Below, one piece after another: positions 37,336-45,600 of a DNA stretch of 64,000 nucleotides. The first letter of the stretch is position 1. Each line of letters starts with the position of its first letter. The stretch comes from Flavobacteriales bacterium (GTDB lineage: Bacteria > Bacteroidota > Bacteroidia > Flavobacteriales > Flavobacteriaceae), in the NCBI GenBank assembly GCA_003331305.1, contig QOQB01000003.1, positions 1-64,000 on the forward strand. The letters are read 5' to 3'. Under the pieces are notes generated by a model. It saw only the letters and a program-made list of their open reading frames with translations, made no database searches and was not told the DNA's origin. Position numbers and translations under genes: made by a program.

Positions 37336-37809
37336 TCATTCTACTGTTAACAATGTCCTAAAATACTCACACGAAATCAGCATATCTTCTTTAAAATACG
37401 CGCCCGCCTTTTTCATTTCTCTACTGTAGTAGTCTTGATGTACTTTTCTCCAAAAGGCTAAACTCTTATCTCCCTCGCCTTCAACTTGGGCAAACGCTTC
37501 TGTTACGTCCGTAAAGCGGACTTGTTCCATTTTTGTTATTTCAATAATGGCTTTTGCCACTCCGTGCCAATCGGTGACTATAAACAAATCCCCCACTTTT
37601 GGCATGGGTTCGTTATGATGCTCATACCACCACATAGAGGGTGCAGTAGCCTGTTTTATGTTTTGCATTACTAATGCCGCACATAGGTTAGCATCTTGCT
37701 CGTTGTCACAAAAATGGAAATATGGAGGTGTCGGATTAGTAGCATATTTGGGATTATGCTGAATAAAAGATTTCCAAAGATTAAGCACAGAAAGGTTGGG
37801 TGTATGCAT
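37336..37809 (-). CDS. ASCH-domain protein
   Basis: A 157-residue protein resembling ASCH (PUA-like) domain proteins: HFCDNEQDANLCAALV and KATAPSMWWYEHHNEPMPKVGDLFIVTDWHG, then an AFAQVEGEGDKSLAFWRKVH segment. ASCH proteins bind RNA or modified nucleosides; some are nucleases or amidohydrolases acting on N4-acetylcytidine. No signal peptide, so it is cytoplasmic. It is divergent from acetoacetyl-CoA synthetase with a 44-base shared upstream region. The exact function is not known. Confidence 0.8.
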   Translation of the reverse strand: MHTPNLSVLNLWKSFIQHNPKYATNPTPPYFHFCDNEQDANLCAALVMQNIKQATAPSMWWYEHHNEPMPKVGDLFIVTDWHGVAKAIIEITKMEQVRFTDVTEAFAQVEGEGDKSLAFWRKVHQDYYSREMKKAGAYFKEDMLISCEYFRTLLTVE

Positions 37810-37853
37810 AGGCTAAAAATACATATTTCAATAGAAGATTGTATATTCACCCT

Positions 37854-39722
37854 ATGCAACCCAAAACGACTTATCGAATCCGTGAATACACGGCTTTTTT
37901 ACAGCAACACTATGGGCTAAGATTTTCAGATTACGACAGTCTTCACACATGGAGCATTTCTGAACAAGGGATATTTTGGGAAAGTATTGCACGCTTTTTT
38001 GATGTTGATTTTGACAGCCCTTACCAAGAGGTTTTTGTGCCAAGAACACATTTTTGGGAAACCAAGTGGTTTACAGAAGCTACATTAAATTATGCCAAGC
38101 ATATATTTAAAAATGCTTCGTCTGAACGTGCTGCATTGGTGTTTCAAAACGAAACAGAGAAGCTTGTCGAAATTAGCTGGGCGCAGCTTATTTCCAAGAC
38201 ATATGCATTCCAAAAAAAACTTATTGCATTGGGAGTAACTAAGGGTGATGCTGTGGTTTGTTTTGGTACAAATAGTCCCGAGACCATTGCAGCGTTTTTG
38301 GCAACAAATGCGCTGGGCGCAGTCTGGTCTTCTTGTTCGCCAGACTTTGGTGTTGACGCTGTTTACGATCGTTTTAAGCAACTCCAACCTAAAGTATTTT
38401 TTGCGCATCAATCATATCAATACAATGGAAAGCAGCACGATTGCACGGAGCGTATAGCAGCAATTCAAAAGCAAGTTCAGTCCATTACACATACGATTCA
38501 TTTGGATGCACATGCTGTTTTTGACGATGTGTCTGCCCAAATAGACCAACTTCAATTTGTTTCCGTTTCCTTTTCTGACCCCATTTGGGTACTGTTTTCA
38601 TCAGGGACTACTGGAAAGCCAAAAGCACTGGTACATGGCACTGGACATATGCTTCTAGAGCATCTCAAAGCGCTGGCATTACATCAAAATGTCTGTGAAG
38701 GCGACACGTATTTTTGGTACTCCACTACGGGTTGGATGATGTGGAATTATGCGCTGAGCAGTCTTCTCTGTGGTGCTACATTATGTTTATATCAAGGCGC
38801 ACCAAATCATCCTACAAAAGATAGCTTATGGCATTTTGCTAAAGATGCAAAAATTAATCATTTTGGTGGGGGAGCGGTATATTTTCAAAAACAGATGGAG
38901 CAACCTTCGGCATTTTTGCAATCAACTAATTTTCTATTTCTAAAAACAATGGGTTCTACGGGTTCGCCTATGTCGACAGAAGTATGTCAGAAATTGCAAC
39001 AGCAATTTCCAAAAACCCACATTGTTTCGCTTAGTGGAGGCACAGACGTCTGTACAGCTTTTGTGGGCGGTCATCCAGATATGTCCGTTATTCCAGGAGA
39101 AATCCAATGTAAAATGCTAGGTGCATCCGTTGAGGTTTGGAATGCTGATGGGTATGCTGTGAAAGAAACGTCAGGCGAATTGGTTCTTACAGCCCCCTTG
39201 TTATCCATGCCGCTTTATTTGCTTGATGACTCAAATTTTTTACGCTACAGGCAAAGTTATTTCGCCATGTTTGACACTGTTTGGAACCATGGTGACTGGG
39301 CAGCAATAACCCATAATGGCGGCATTGTTGTTTATGGGCGTTCAGATGCAACCCTAAATCGATTTGGAGTGCGGATTGGCACAGCGGAGATTTACGCTGC
39401 TTTGGCTCAATTTCAAGGAATTGATGATGCACTGATGGTGCACTTACAACATGAAGATAAAGACGAGCTTGTGTTGTTTATCCAATCAGATACCGAATGG
39501 GAATATGAAGAAATTAAATCACACATTCGCAAAACATGCTCGCCTCGTCATGTACCAGATCAAATTCTTAGTGCACCCGAAATTCCATACACCATTAGTG
39601 GTAAAAAAGTGGAAATCCCAGTGAAACGATTACTACAAGGAGAAAAATTAGAAAATGTGATTTCATTAGATGCCCTAAAAAACCCAAACGCCATGCAGTG
39701 GTTTTTAAAAGCATTTGGTTAA
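37854..39722 (+). CDS. Acetoacetate-CoA ligase
   Basis: Activates acetoacetate to acetoacetyl-CoA. The open frame begins at TTG 37839, but ATG 37854 (MQPKTTYRIREY) is the likely start, since the region just before it contains a promoter-like TATATTCA. The protein has the acetyl-CoA-synthetase-type N-terminal cap, the AMP-binding motif LFSSGTTGKPKALVHG, YSTTGWMMWN, and the C-terminal lysine region TISGKKVEIPVKRLL, which is typical of acetoacetyl-CoA synthetases. Length is normal. Confidence 0.92.
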   Translation: MQPKTTYRIREYTAFLQQHYGLRFSDYDSLHTWSISEQGIFWESIARFFDVDFDSPYQEVFVPRTHFWETKWFTEATLNYAKHIFKNASSERAALVFQNETEKLVEISWAQLISKTYAFQKKLIALGVTKGDAVVCFGTNSPETIAAFLATNALGAVWSSCSPDFGVDAVYDRFKQLQPKVFFAHQSYQYNGKQHDCTERIAAIQKQVQSITHTIHLDAHAVFDDVSAQIDQLQFVSVSFSDPIWVLFSSGTTGKPKALVHGTGHMLLEHLKALALHQNVCEGDTYFWYSTTGWMMWNYALSSLLCGATLCLYQGAPNHPTKDSLWHFAKDAKINHFGGGAVYFQKQMEQPSAFLQSTNFLFLKTMGSTGSPMSTEVCQKLQQQFPKTHIVSLSGGTDVCTAFVGGHPDMSVIPGEIQCKMLGASVEVWNADGYAVKETSGELVLTAPLLSMPLYLLDDSNFLRYRQSYFAMFDTVWNHGDWAAITHNGGIVVYGRSDATLNRFGVRIGTAEIYAALAQFQGIDDALMVHLQHEDKDELVLFIQSDTEWEYEEIKSHIRKTCSPRHVPDQILSAPEIPYTISGKKVEIPVKRLLQGEKLENVISLDALKNPNAMQWFLKAFG

Positions 39723-39764
39723 ATAGGTTTTAATGATTCAAAATAAGTAAAAAAAGAATTTTGA

Positions 39765-40544
39765 TTACCCTTTAAAAATACCTTGCATAAAGGATTCTTG
39801 CTCGTCGGCTAGGTCTTTGTCAACCAAAATACGTCCGCTGTGTTCATCTGTAATGATTTTTTTGCGAGACGCAATTTCCATTTGTACCTGAGGGGGAATG
39901 GTAAAAAACGAACCACCAGAAGCACCACGTTCTACCGAAACGATTGCCAAACCATTTTTAACAGAAGAACGAATACGCTGGTATGCTGTCACTAAACGTT
40001 CGTCGGCTTTCGCAGCAAAATCTTTGGATTTATCAAGAAGTACATCTTCTTCTTTTTGTGTTTCAGCCAAAATAGCATCCAGCTCATCTTTTTTGTGCTG
40101 CAAATGGCTTTTACGCTCTTCGATTTTGGTGGTTGTTTCCGTCACCGTTTCGTTTTTTTGCTCGATAAGCGCTCCAAGCTGCTTAATCTGCTTTTCAGCT
40201 AATTGGATTTCAAGTTCTTGAAATTCCACTTCCTTATTAAGCGATTCGTACTCACGGTTGTTCCGAACACTCTTCTGCTGTTCAGTATATTTTTTTATTA
40301 GCTCTTTAGAAGTCTCAATCCCATTTTTTTTGGTTTTAATCTCGTCTTCATAAGCCGTAACCTCGATTCCTAAATTGTTGAGTCTTTTATCTAAGCCCGC
40401 AACTTCTGCTTCTAAATCCTCAACCTCTAATGGAAGTTCGCCACGAACACTCCTGATTTCATCAATACGCATATCAACGAGTTGGAGGTTATATAAGGCG
40501 CGTAATTTTTCTTCGACAGTAGTTTCCGTTTTCTTTTTAGCCAT
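39765..40544 (-). CDS. CdsZ/DUF164-like coiled-coil protein with a cysteine-less zinc ribbon
   Basis: A 259-residue protein dominated by a long coiled coil (about 35-185) followed by the C-terminal C4-type zinc-ribbon fold of the CT398/CdsZ family. Family members usually have CxxC...CxxC (like CGGCF and CEHCGR). Here the equivalent positions read SGGSFF and DEHSGR: all four cysteines are replaced while the surrounding IPPQVQMEIASRKKII is retained. It therefore probably does not bind zinc there. It is downstream of the Nif3 gene with a 3-base gap, so the two are likely co-expressed. The role is unknown; CT398 was linked to secretion and sigma-54 partners in Chlamydia. Confidence 0.85.
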   Translation of the reverse strand: MAKKKTETTVEEKLRALYNLQLVDMRIDEIRSVRGELPLEVEDLEAEVAGLDKRLNNLGIEVTAYEDEIKTKKNGIETSKELIKKYTEQQKSVRNNREYESLNKEVEFQELEIQLAEKQIKQLGALIEQKNETVTETTTKIEERKSHLQHKKDELDAILAETQKEEDVLLDKSKDFAAKADERLVTAYQRIRSSVKNGLAIVSVERGASGGSFFTIPPQVQMEIASRKKIITDEHSGRILVDKDLADEQESFMQGIFKG

Positions 40545-40547
40545 AGT

Positions 40548-41642
40548 TTAGAAATAATGAACAGGATTTGTATCCGTTTTAGATGAAATGAACGCAAAAT
40601 TAGGGAAATTTTTGCTAAGAAACTCCATGATTATTTTTTTGGTGTGTTGTTCGCTTTCGTAATGACCAACGTCAACCAGTAGAATGCTATTTTCTGCTTT
40701 AAAAAAATCGTGATATTTTAAATCTGCTGTGATAAAAACATCAGCACCATGGCGTTTGGCAGCATCAATAGCAAAGCTCCCAGACCCGCCCAAGAGGGCA
40801 ACCCGCTCAATTTTTTTTCCTAAAAAACTACTGTGACGAAACATGGGCGTTCCCAGAATATCTTTTAGCTTTTGTATAAAGCCTTCTTCAGCTACTGGTT
40901 TGGGTAATTCTCCAATGCAGCCCATTCCCAAATCGGTTCGACTATTTTCTAGCACGGTTAATTCATAAGCGACCGTTTCGTATGGATGTGATTCTTGTAG
41001 GGCATATATTACCTTGCTTTTGTCATGTTTGGGTAAAACCACTTGCAATTGTGTTTCTGATTCCACATGTCGCTTATCTTTTTCACCCACAAAAGCATTA
41101 CTACCTGCCAACGGCATAAAACTTCCTGCTCCTTCTGACGTAAAACTACATTCGGCATAATTCCCCAAAGCACCAGCGCCCGCAGCAAAAAGTGCTGCTT
41201 GCACATTGCTAAGCTGTGTGTTCGGCACGTAGGTGTTGAGTTTGAGTAAACTCCCTTTTGATGGTACTAAAACACTTCTGTCATTGAGTTGTAGTGCATC
41301 GGCAATTCCTTTATTTACGCCGTGAAGTTGCATGTCAAGAGCCGTATGCAAAGCATAAATCGCAATATCATTTTTGATAGCTTTCGTTACAACTCGTTCC
41401 ACATAGGTACTCGTTGTAATACGCTTAAGTCCTTGAAATATAATGGGATGGAAGCAAATAATGAGATTACACTTTTCTTTTATTGCTTCATCAATAACCG
41501 TTTCAATTGCGTCATGCGTTACCAGTGCACGTTCAATTGTTTGGTCAAAATTACCAACCAATAATCCTACATTGTCAAAGTCTTCGGCATAGGCGAGTGG
41601 TGCCCATTGCTCCAAACATGATGTTATTTCGCGTACTGTCAT
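40548..41642 (-). CDS. Nif3-like dinuclear metal centre protein
   Basis: NIF3/DUF34 family protein. The 364-residue product has the N-terminal half (EDFDNVGLLVGN, ICFHPIIFQGLKRIT) and C-terminal half (FITADLKYHDFF, LLVDVGHYESEQ) that supply the His/Asp/Glu ligands of a two-metal site, separated by an inserted PII-like domain (about 130-235), as in the long form of the family. It forms hexamers in relatives; biochemical role is debated (metal handling or GTP cyclohydrolase I-related). It shares a 33-base divergent promoter region with lpxK. Confidence 0.92.
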   Translation of the reverse strand: MTVREITSCLEQWAPLAYAEDFDNVGLLVGNFDQTIERALVTHDAIETVIDEAIKEKCNLIICFHPIIFQGLKRITTSTYVERVVTKAIKNDIAIYALHTALDMQLHGVNKGIADALQLNDRSVLVPSKGSLLKLNTYVPNTQLSNVQAALFAAGAGALGNYAECSFTSEGAGSFMPLAGSNAFVGEKDKRHVESETQLQVVLPKHDKSKVIYALQESHPYETVAYELTVLENSRTDLGMGCIGELPKPVAEEGFIQKLKDILGTPMFRHSSFLGKKIERVALLGGSGSFAIDAAKRHGADVFITADLKYHDFFKAENSILLVDVGHYESEQHTKKIIMEFLSKNFPNFAFISSKTDTNPVHYF

Positions 41643-41647
41643 AGTTC

Positions 41648-41655
41648 CAAAGATA
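41648..41655 (-). promoter_or_regulatory. Promoter box for the Nif3 gene
   Basis: Minus strand TATCTTTG, a perfect TAnnTTTG box ending only five bases before the ATG at 41642. The messenger should have almost no leader. Confidence 0.6.
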
Positions 41656-41662
41656 AAAGTTC

Positions 41663-41670
41663 TACTTTTG
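41663..41670 (+). promoter_or_regulatory. Promoter box for lpxK
   Basis: TACTTTTG, a perfect TAnnTTTG box ending five bases before the lpxK ATG at 41676, head-to-head with the nif3 box and only 7 bases from it. Confidence 0.6.
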
Positions 41671-41675
41671 TTTTT

Positions 41676-42680
41676 ATGGCTGTATGGAGAAAAGCATTAT
41701 TTCCGCTTCAAATTGTCTTTGCAGGAGCGGTTTTCTTGCGTAAATCGTTGTATAAAACGGGTTTTTTTTCACGCTACACTGCCCCAGTTCCTGTTATTGC
41801 TATAGGGAATATCTCTACGGGTGGTACTGGAAAAACGCCCATGGTGGATTATTTACTAACTAAATTTTCAAAAAAATACCAACTTGGCGTTCTTAGTCGA
41901 GGCTATGGACGCAGTAGTAAAGGTTATGTTGCCGTTTCCGCAGAAACAACTGCCGATTTGGCTGGCGATGAGCCTAAAATGCTTGCACAAAAGCATCCCA
42001 ACGTAGCGGTATCCGTATGTGAACACCGTCCCAATGGACTTGTTCGAATGCTGCAAGAACATCCTATAATTGATGCCTTTTTTTTGGACGATGCGCTTCA
42101 GCATTTACGTCTAAAACCATCTTTTAAAATGGTATTAACGACGTTTCAAGATCCGTGGTTTTTGGACACACTTCTACCTGTTGGAAATTTACGTGAACCT
42201 GCTTCGGCAGCCCAACAAGCCGATGTGATTGTCGTGACCAAATGCCCAGCAAAACTCCCCGAAAAAACCAAAAAGGCATACACAGCAAAACTGGGTGTCC
42301 TACCAACCCAAAAGTTGTTTTTTACCACGCTCGAGTATGACACTAAGGTTTATGGTGCATCTGAAATACCTTTGGAAGAGTTTATGAAAACTCCCTTTGT
42401 GTTACTTACTGGCATTGCCAATCCAAGTACACTATGTGCTTTTTTGGATGAAAAAAAGGCTACGTATACACATCAATCGTTCCCAGACCACCATGTGTTT
42501 ACCAAAGCAGAAATTGTAGCACTACAAAAAAGCAATACGCCCATTTTGACCACAGAAAAAGACGCGGTACGTCTTGCGCCTTATAACTTACCGCAGCTGA
42601 ATACGTTGGGTGTTCGTGTAAGGTTTTTGGAAGAGGAAGAAAAGTTTATTAGCATTCTTGAGAATGCAATTGAAAATTAA
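41676..42680 (+). CDS. lpxK: Tetraacyldisaccharide 4'-kinase
   Basis: Phosphorylates the lipid A precursor at the 4' position, at the inner membrane. The 334-residue protein has a hydrophobic N-terminus, the P-loop GNISTGGTGKTPMVDYL (near 50-66), LSRGYGR, and DDALQHLRL as the catalytic Asp/His region. Length is normal. It abuts the converging lipA with no gap (ends 42680; lipA stop at 42681). Confidence 0.96.
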   Translation: MAVWRKALFPLQIVFAGAVFLRKSLYKTGFFSRYTAPVPVIAIGNISTGGTGKTPMVDYLLTKFSKKYQLGVLSRGYGRSSKGYVAVSAETTADLAGDEPKMLAQKHPNVAVSVCEHRPNGLVRMLQEHPIIDAFFLDDALQHLRLKPSFKMVLTTFQDPWFLDTLLPVGNLREPASAAQQADVIVVTKCPAKLPEKTKKAYTAKLGVLPTQKLFFTTLEYDTKVYGASEIPLEEFMKTPFVLLTGIANPSTLCAFLDEKKATYTHQSFPDHHVFTKAEIVALQKSNTPILTTEKDAVRLAPYNLPQLNTLGVRVRFLEEEEKFISILENAIEN

Positions 42681-43556
42681 CTAAAGTATATGCTTGTGCG
42701 CTTTATACGAAGAACGTACTAATGCGCCACTTTCCACGTGGCGAAAGCCCATTTCCTTGCCTAAAATCTCATATTTTTTAAACTGTTCTGGGGTGATAAA
42801 TTCGGCCACAGGCAAATGTTTTTTAGAGGGTTGCAAATACTGACCAAGTGTAATGATGTCCACATTTGCGTTACGTAAATCTTCCATAGATTCAATAACT
42901 TCTTCCTCTGTTTCACCCAAGCCAAGCATTAAGCCAGATTTAGTACGGTGAACACCTTCTTGCTTTAGGTAACGTAGCACTTCTAAACTCCTGTCGTATT
43001 TGGCCTGAATGCGTACTTCACGCGTTAGTCTACGTACGGTTTCCATATTATGTGAAACTACCTCTGGAGCAACAGTAACGATGCGATCAAGTAAATCTTC
43101 TCGTCCTTGAAAATCAGGAATAAGGGTTTCCAATGTGGTGTTTGGGTTCATACGCCGGATGGCCTGTACGGTTTCGACCCAAATAATAGTACCCTGATCG
43201 GGCAAATCGTCACGGTCAACAGAAGTGATTACGGCGTGCTTGATGCCCATGATTTTAATAGAACGCCCCACTTTTTCTGGCTCTGCCCAATCAACCGTAT
43301 CGGGTCTACCTGTTTGTACGCCACAAAAACCACACGAGCGCGTGCAGATGTTTCCTAAAATCATAAACGTCGCTGTTCCTTCGCCCCAACATTCGCCCAT
43401 ATTGGGACAACTGCCCGAGGTGCAAATGGTGTGTAATTCGTATTTGTCAACCAATCCACGAAGCTCTGTGTATTTTTTGCCGGTAGGCAGTTTTACACGC
43501 AACCATTTTGGTTTGGGTGCTCGTACAGGAGCGGTAGTAGTAACAGTATCAGACAT
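42681..43556 (-). CDS. lipA: Lipoyl synthase
   Basis: Radical SAM enzyme inserting two sulfurs into protein-bound octanoate; acts after LipB (17352-18056). The 291-residue protein has the auxiliary 4Fe-4S cluster motif [12 protein letters not shown] and the radical [11 protein letters not shown], plus the C-terminal [11 protein letters not shown] with the conserved RxxxS-type serine ligand. It is preceded by a perfect promoter box. Confidence 0.98.
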   Translation of the reverse strand: MSDTVTTTAPVRAPKPKWLRVKLPTGKKYTELRGLVDKYELHTICTSGSCPNMGECWGEGTATFMILGNICTRSCGFCGVQTGRPDTVDWAEPEKVGRSIKIMGIKHAVITSVDRDDLPDQGTIIWVETVQAIRRMNPNTTLETLIPDFQGREDLLDRIVTVAPEVVSHNMETVRRLTREVRIQAKYDRSLEVLRYLKQEGVHRTKSGLMLGLGETEEEVIESMEDLRNANVDIITLGQYLQPSKKHLPVAEFITPEQFKKYEILGKEMGFRHVESGALVRSSYKAHKHIL

Positions 43557-43573
43557 TCAGCAATTTTAGTATA

Positions 43574-43581
43574 CAAATTTA
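43574..43581 (-). promoter_or_regulatory. Promoter box for lipA
   Basis: Minus strand TAAATTTG, a perfect TAnnTTTG box, 17 bases before the lipA ATG. It separates lipA from the upstream Nramp-like run on the same strand. Confidence 0.55.
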
Positions 43582-43597
43582 CAAAACAAAAACGGTA

Positions 43598-44806
43598 TCA
43601 AAAAAGTACAGTAAGGTATATAACGCTAAAGCCTATTAGGAACAAAATTCCTAACATACTTGCTATACGAAACCATTTTTTAGGACGATGTTTTTCGGGC
43701 ATGTGACTGCTGGTAACCAATATTAAATTTGCAGCTGCATAGAAAGGCGCTGTTAAAAAGGAAAGTACCGTTGCAATTTTTACGAGCAATCCCATTTCAG
43801 CAGCAAAGACCAAAAAAATAAGACAAGTTCCCATGGTCAGCATAACTATCCACGCGAATTGGTTGTTAGCATATTTCCCTTGGAGTAACGTTGTGGTATG
43901 TGCCATCACGCGCGGTGAGGCATCGAGTGTGGTTAGGGTAGTGCTTATCATAGTAGTGAGCGCAGCAACTGCAATAATCACAAACCATCCATTTCCCATA
44001 AGGGAGGTGTATAACCCAATCAATTGTCCCGCAAAAGTTGCCCCACTTGAAGAAAAAGAAACACCGGATCCAAACATCACCGTCGCGCCCAAAACAATAA
44101 AGCACAAGCCCAAAAAGAGTGTTACGCCGTACCCGATATTAAAATCAAAAAGAGACGATTTTAGTGTTGTTTTTGGATTGATTTTTTTCTTTTCAAGTGC
44201 CCAAAGGGAATGCCAAATCGAAATGTCCAAAGGGCCAGGCATCCAGCCCATAAAGGCAATAAGAAAAACCCACTCAGAAGAAGTTACGGGCAATACTTGT
44301 GTCATTGTGAGATTGGGCTTAGTTCCGAGGGCAAATACCACAGCAATTAGTGTGCTAATACTTAGTGCGAGCACAATAATTTTCATGCTTTTATCTAACC
44401 AACTGTATTTCCCGCGCCACAATACGGCAAAACACAACAGTGCAACTACTACCGATAGCATCGGCGATGATTCAATGCCTAAGAGTCGTGCAGCTATTCC
44501 TGCTGTGACAGCTGTAACGGCAGCCTGAATGGCAAACATTGTCCCTAAATTGAGGATGTAATAGGAAATCAAAATACCTTTTCCCAAGCGGCGATACCCA
44601 TCCAACAGACTTTCTCCAGTGGACAACGCATAGCGTGGTCCAAATTGGAAAAAGGGATATTTTACCAGATTTACAAGAAGAAGTACCCAAACAAGTCCAA
44701 GACCAAAGTCGGCACCTGCGCGGGTAGATTGAACTAGATGAGAAACACCAATGGCTGCTCCTGCAAAAAGTAATCCTGGTCCTAATCTTCTAAAAACAGC
44801 TATCAC
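43598..44806 (-). CDS. Divergent Nramp-family transporter
   Basis: Membrane protein of the Nramp/LeuT-fold family with about 11 helices. Helix 1 reads GPGLLFAGAAIGVSHLVQ (from residue 9): where canonical Nramp proteins have DPGN, this has G20-V-S-H23, losing the metal-binding Asp and Asn. In helix 6 the canonical MPH-N is M189-P-G-P, keeping only the methionine. The substrate is therefore uncertain and need not be Mn2+ or Fe2+. It starts one base after the sigma-factor stop, so the two are probably co-transcribed. Confidence 0.82.
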   Translation of the reverse strand: MIAVFRRLGPGLLFAGAAIGVSHLVQSTRAGADFGLGLVWVLLLVNLVKYPFFQFGPRYALSTGESLLDGYRRLGKGILISYYILNLGTMFAIQAAVTAVTAGIAARLLGIESSPMLSVVVALLCFAVLWRGKYSWLDKSMKIIVLALSISTLIAVVFALGTKPNLTMTQVLPVTSSEWVFLIAFMGWMPGPLDISIWHSLWALEKKKINPKTTLKSSLFDFNIGYGVTLFLGLCFIVLGATVMFGSGVSFSSSGATFAGQLIGLYTSLMGNGWFVIIAVAALTTMISTTLTTLDASPRVMAHTTTLLQGKYANNQFAWIVMLTMGTCLIFLVFAAEMGLLVKIATVLSFLTAPFYAAANLILVTSSHMPEKHRPKKWFRIASMLGILFLIGFSVIYLTVLF

Positions 44807-45367
44807 TTACAGGTTTTGAGTTGCTAAAATTTCTGCCAATAATTTTCTGGCTCGCATCAATTTTACCTTCACGGTACTTTCGCTACTATCCAGTTTTTTT
44901 GCCATTTGTTTGATGCTAAGTTCTTGTAAGTATTTGAGTTGGATAACCTCTCTGTAGTGTGGTTTTAGCGCTTTGATATTATTAAGTAAGGTTTCAAGAC
45001 GTTGTTTTCTAATTAGGTCATCCTCTGGATCAGGCGCATTGTCAGCAATAGCATGTGCTACTTCCTGATTTGCTTCTGTAGTAACTGTAGAAAGATTTTT
45101 TTTTCGCACTTGGTCAATATGTAAATTTTTGGCAATGGTTGTTAGCCATGTTTTAAATCCATATGCTTTATTGTATGTATCAATTTTTTCAAAAGCTTTT
45201 CCAAAACAACGAATAGTAAGCTCTTCTGCCTCGTTCTCATTTTGGGTGCGTTGAATCATGAATCCAAGCACGTCACTCCAAAAAAACTCTAATAAATAGC
45301 GAAAGGCATGTTGATCTCCTTGTTGGGCCAACATAATGTTTTCGTCAAGTGCCGCAGGTTTTGCCAC
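44807..45367 (-). CDS. ECF-type RNA polymerase sigma factor
   Basis: A 186-residue sigma-70 family protein with region 2 (about 15-90: FRYLLEFFWSDVLGFMIQRTQNENEAEELT, TIAKNLHIDQVRKK) and region 4 (about 125-180: HYREVIQLKYLQELSIKQMAKKLDSSESTVKVKLMRARKLL). No anti-sigma factor gene follows; instead the next gene is the Nramp-like transporter, and the upstream neighbour is a small 4-Cys membrane protein. Its regulon and signal are unknown. Confidence 0.93.
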   Translation of the reverse strand: MAKPAALDENIMLAQQGDQHAFRYLLEFFWSDVLGFMIQRTQNENEAEELTIRCFGKAFEKIDTYNKAYGFKTWLTTIAKNLHIDQVRKKNLSTVTTEANQEVAHAIADNAPDPEDDLIRKQRLETLLNNIKALKPHYREVIQLKYLQELSIKQMAKKLDSSESTVKVKLMRARKLLAEILATQNL

Positions 45368-45370
45368 GGT

Positions 45371-45580
45371 TTAGTTGTGTTCGGGTTTAGGTAGTTCACA
45401 GTCTGTTTGTTGACTGGGCAGTTTTCCACAGAGACTGCAAGCTTCACCTTCTTTGTTCAGAAATGGACTTTGACTGGCACAAGTACCTGCAAACTCACCT
45501 CCTTTTTTTGCCCAAATTTTAATGGCAATTCCCGCAAAAGCTAATGCAATTAATATGAGGGTGATAATAAAGAGTTCCAT
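45371..45580 (-). CDS. Small membrane protein with four cysteines
   Basis: A 69-residue protein with one N-terminal membrane helix (about 3-23) and a short soluble tail with C34, C48, C51 and C61 (GTCASQSPFLNKEGEACSLCGK). The pattern C-x13-CxxC-x9-C could bind a metal or act in redox chemistry. It starts between murB and the sigma factor on the same strand (20-base gap to murB, 3 bases to the sigma gene). I do not recognise a characterised family. The frame is conserved-looking and tightly packed with its neighbours, so I consider it real. Confidence 0.78.
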   Translation of the reverse strand: MELFIITLILIALAFAGIAIKIWAKKGGEFAGTCASQSPFLNKEGEACSLCGKLPSQQTDCELPKPEHN

Positions 45581-45600
45581 GTTATAAAAATAGCTAAAAA

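Noticed and set aside
37839-37853. Upstream TTG start for acetoacetyl-CoA synthetase
   Set aside because: It adds only five residues that overlap a promoter-like TATATTCA; the ATG at 37854 is preferred.
39723-39764. Strong terminator between acetoacetyl-CoA synthetase and the CdsZ-like gene
   Set aside because: TCAAAAT / ATTTTGA could form a weak 7-base-pair stem, but the loop is long and AT-rich, so support is too low to list it as a feature.
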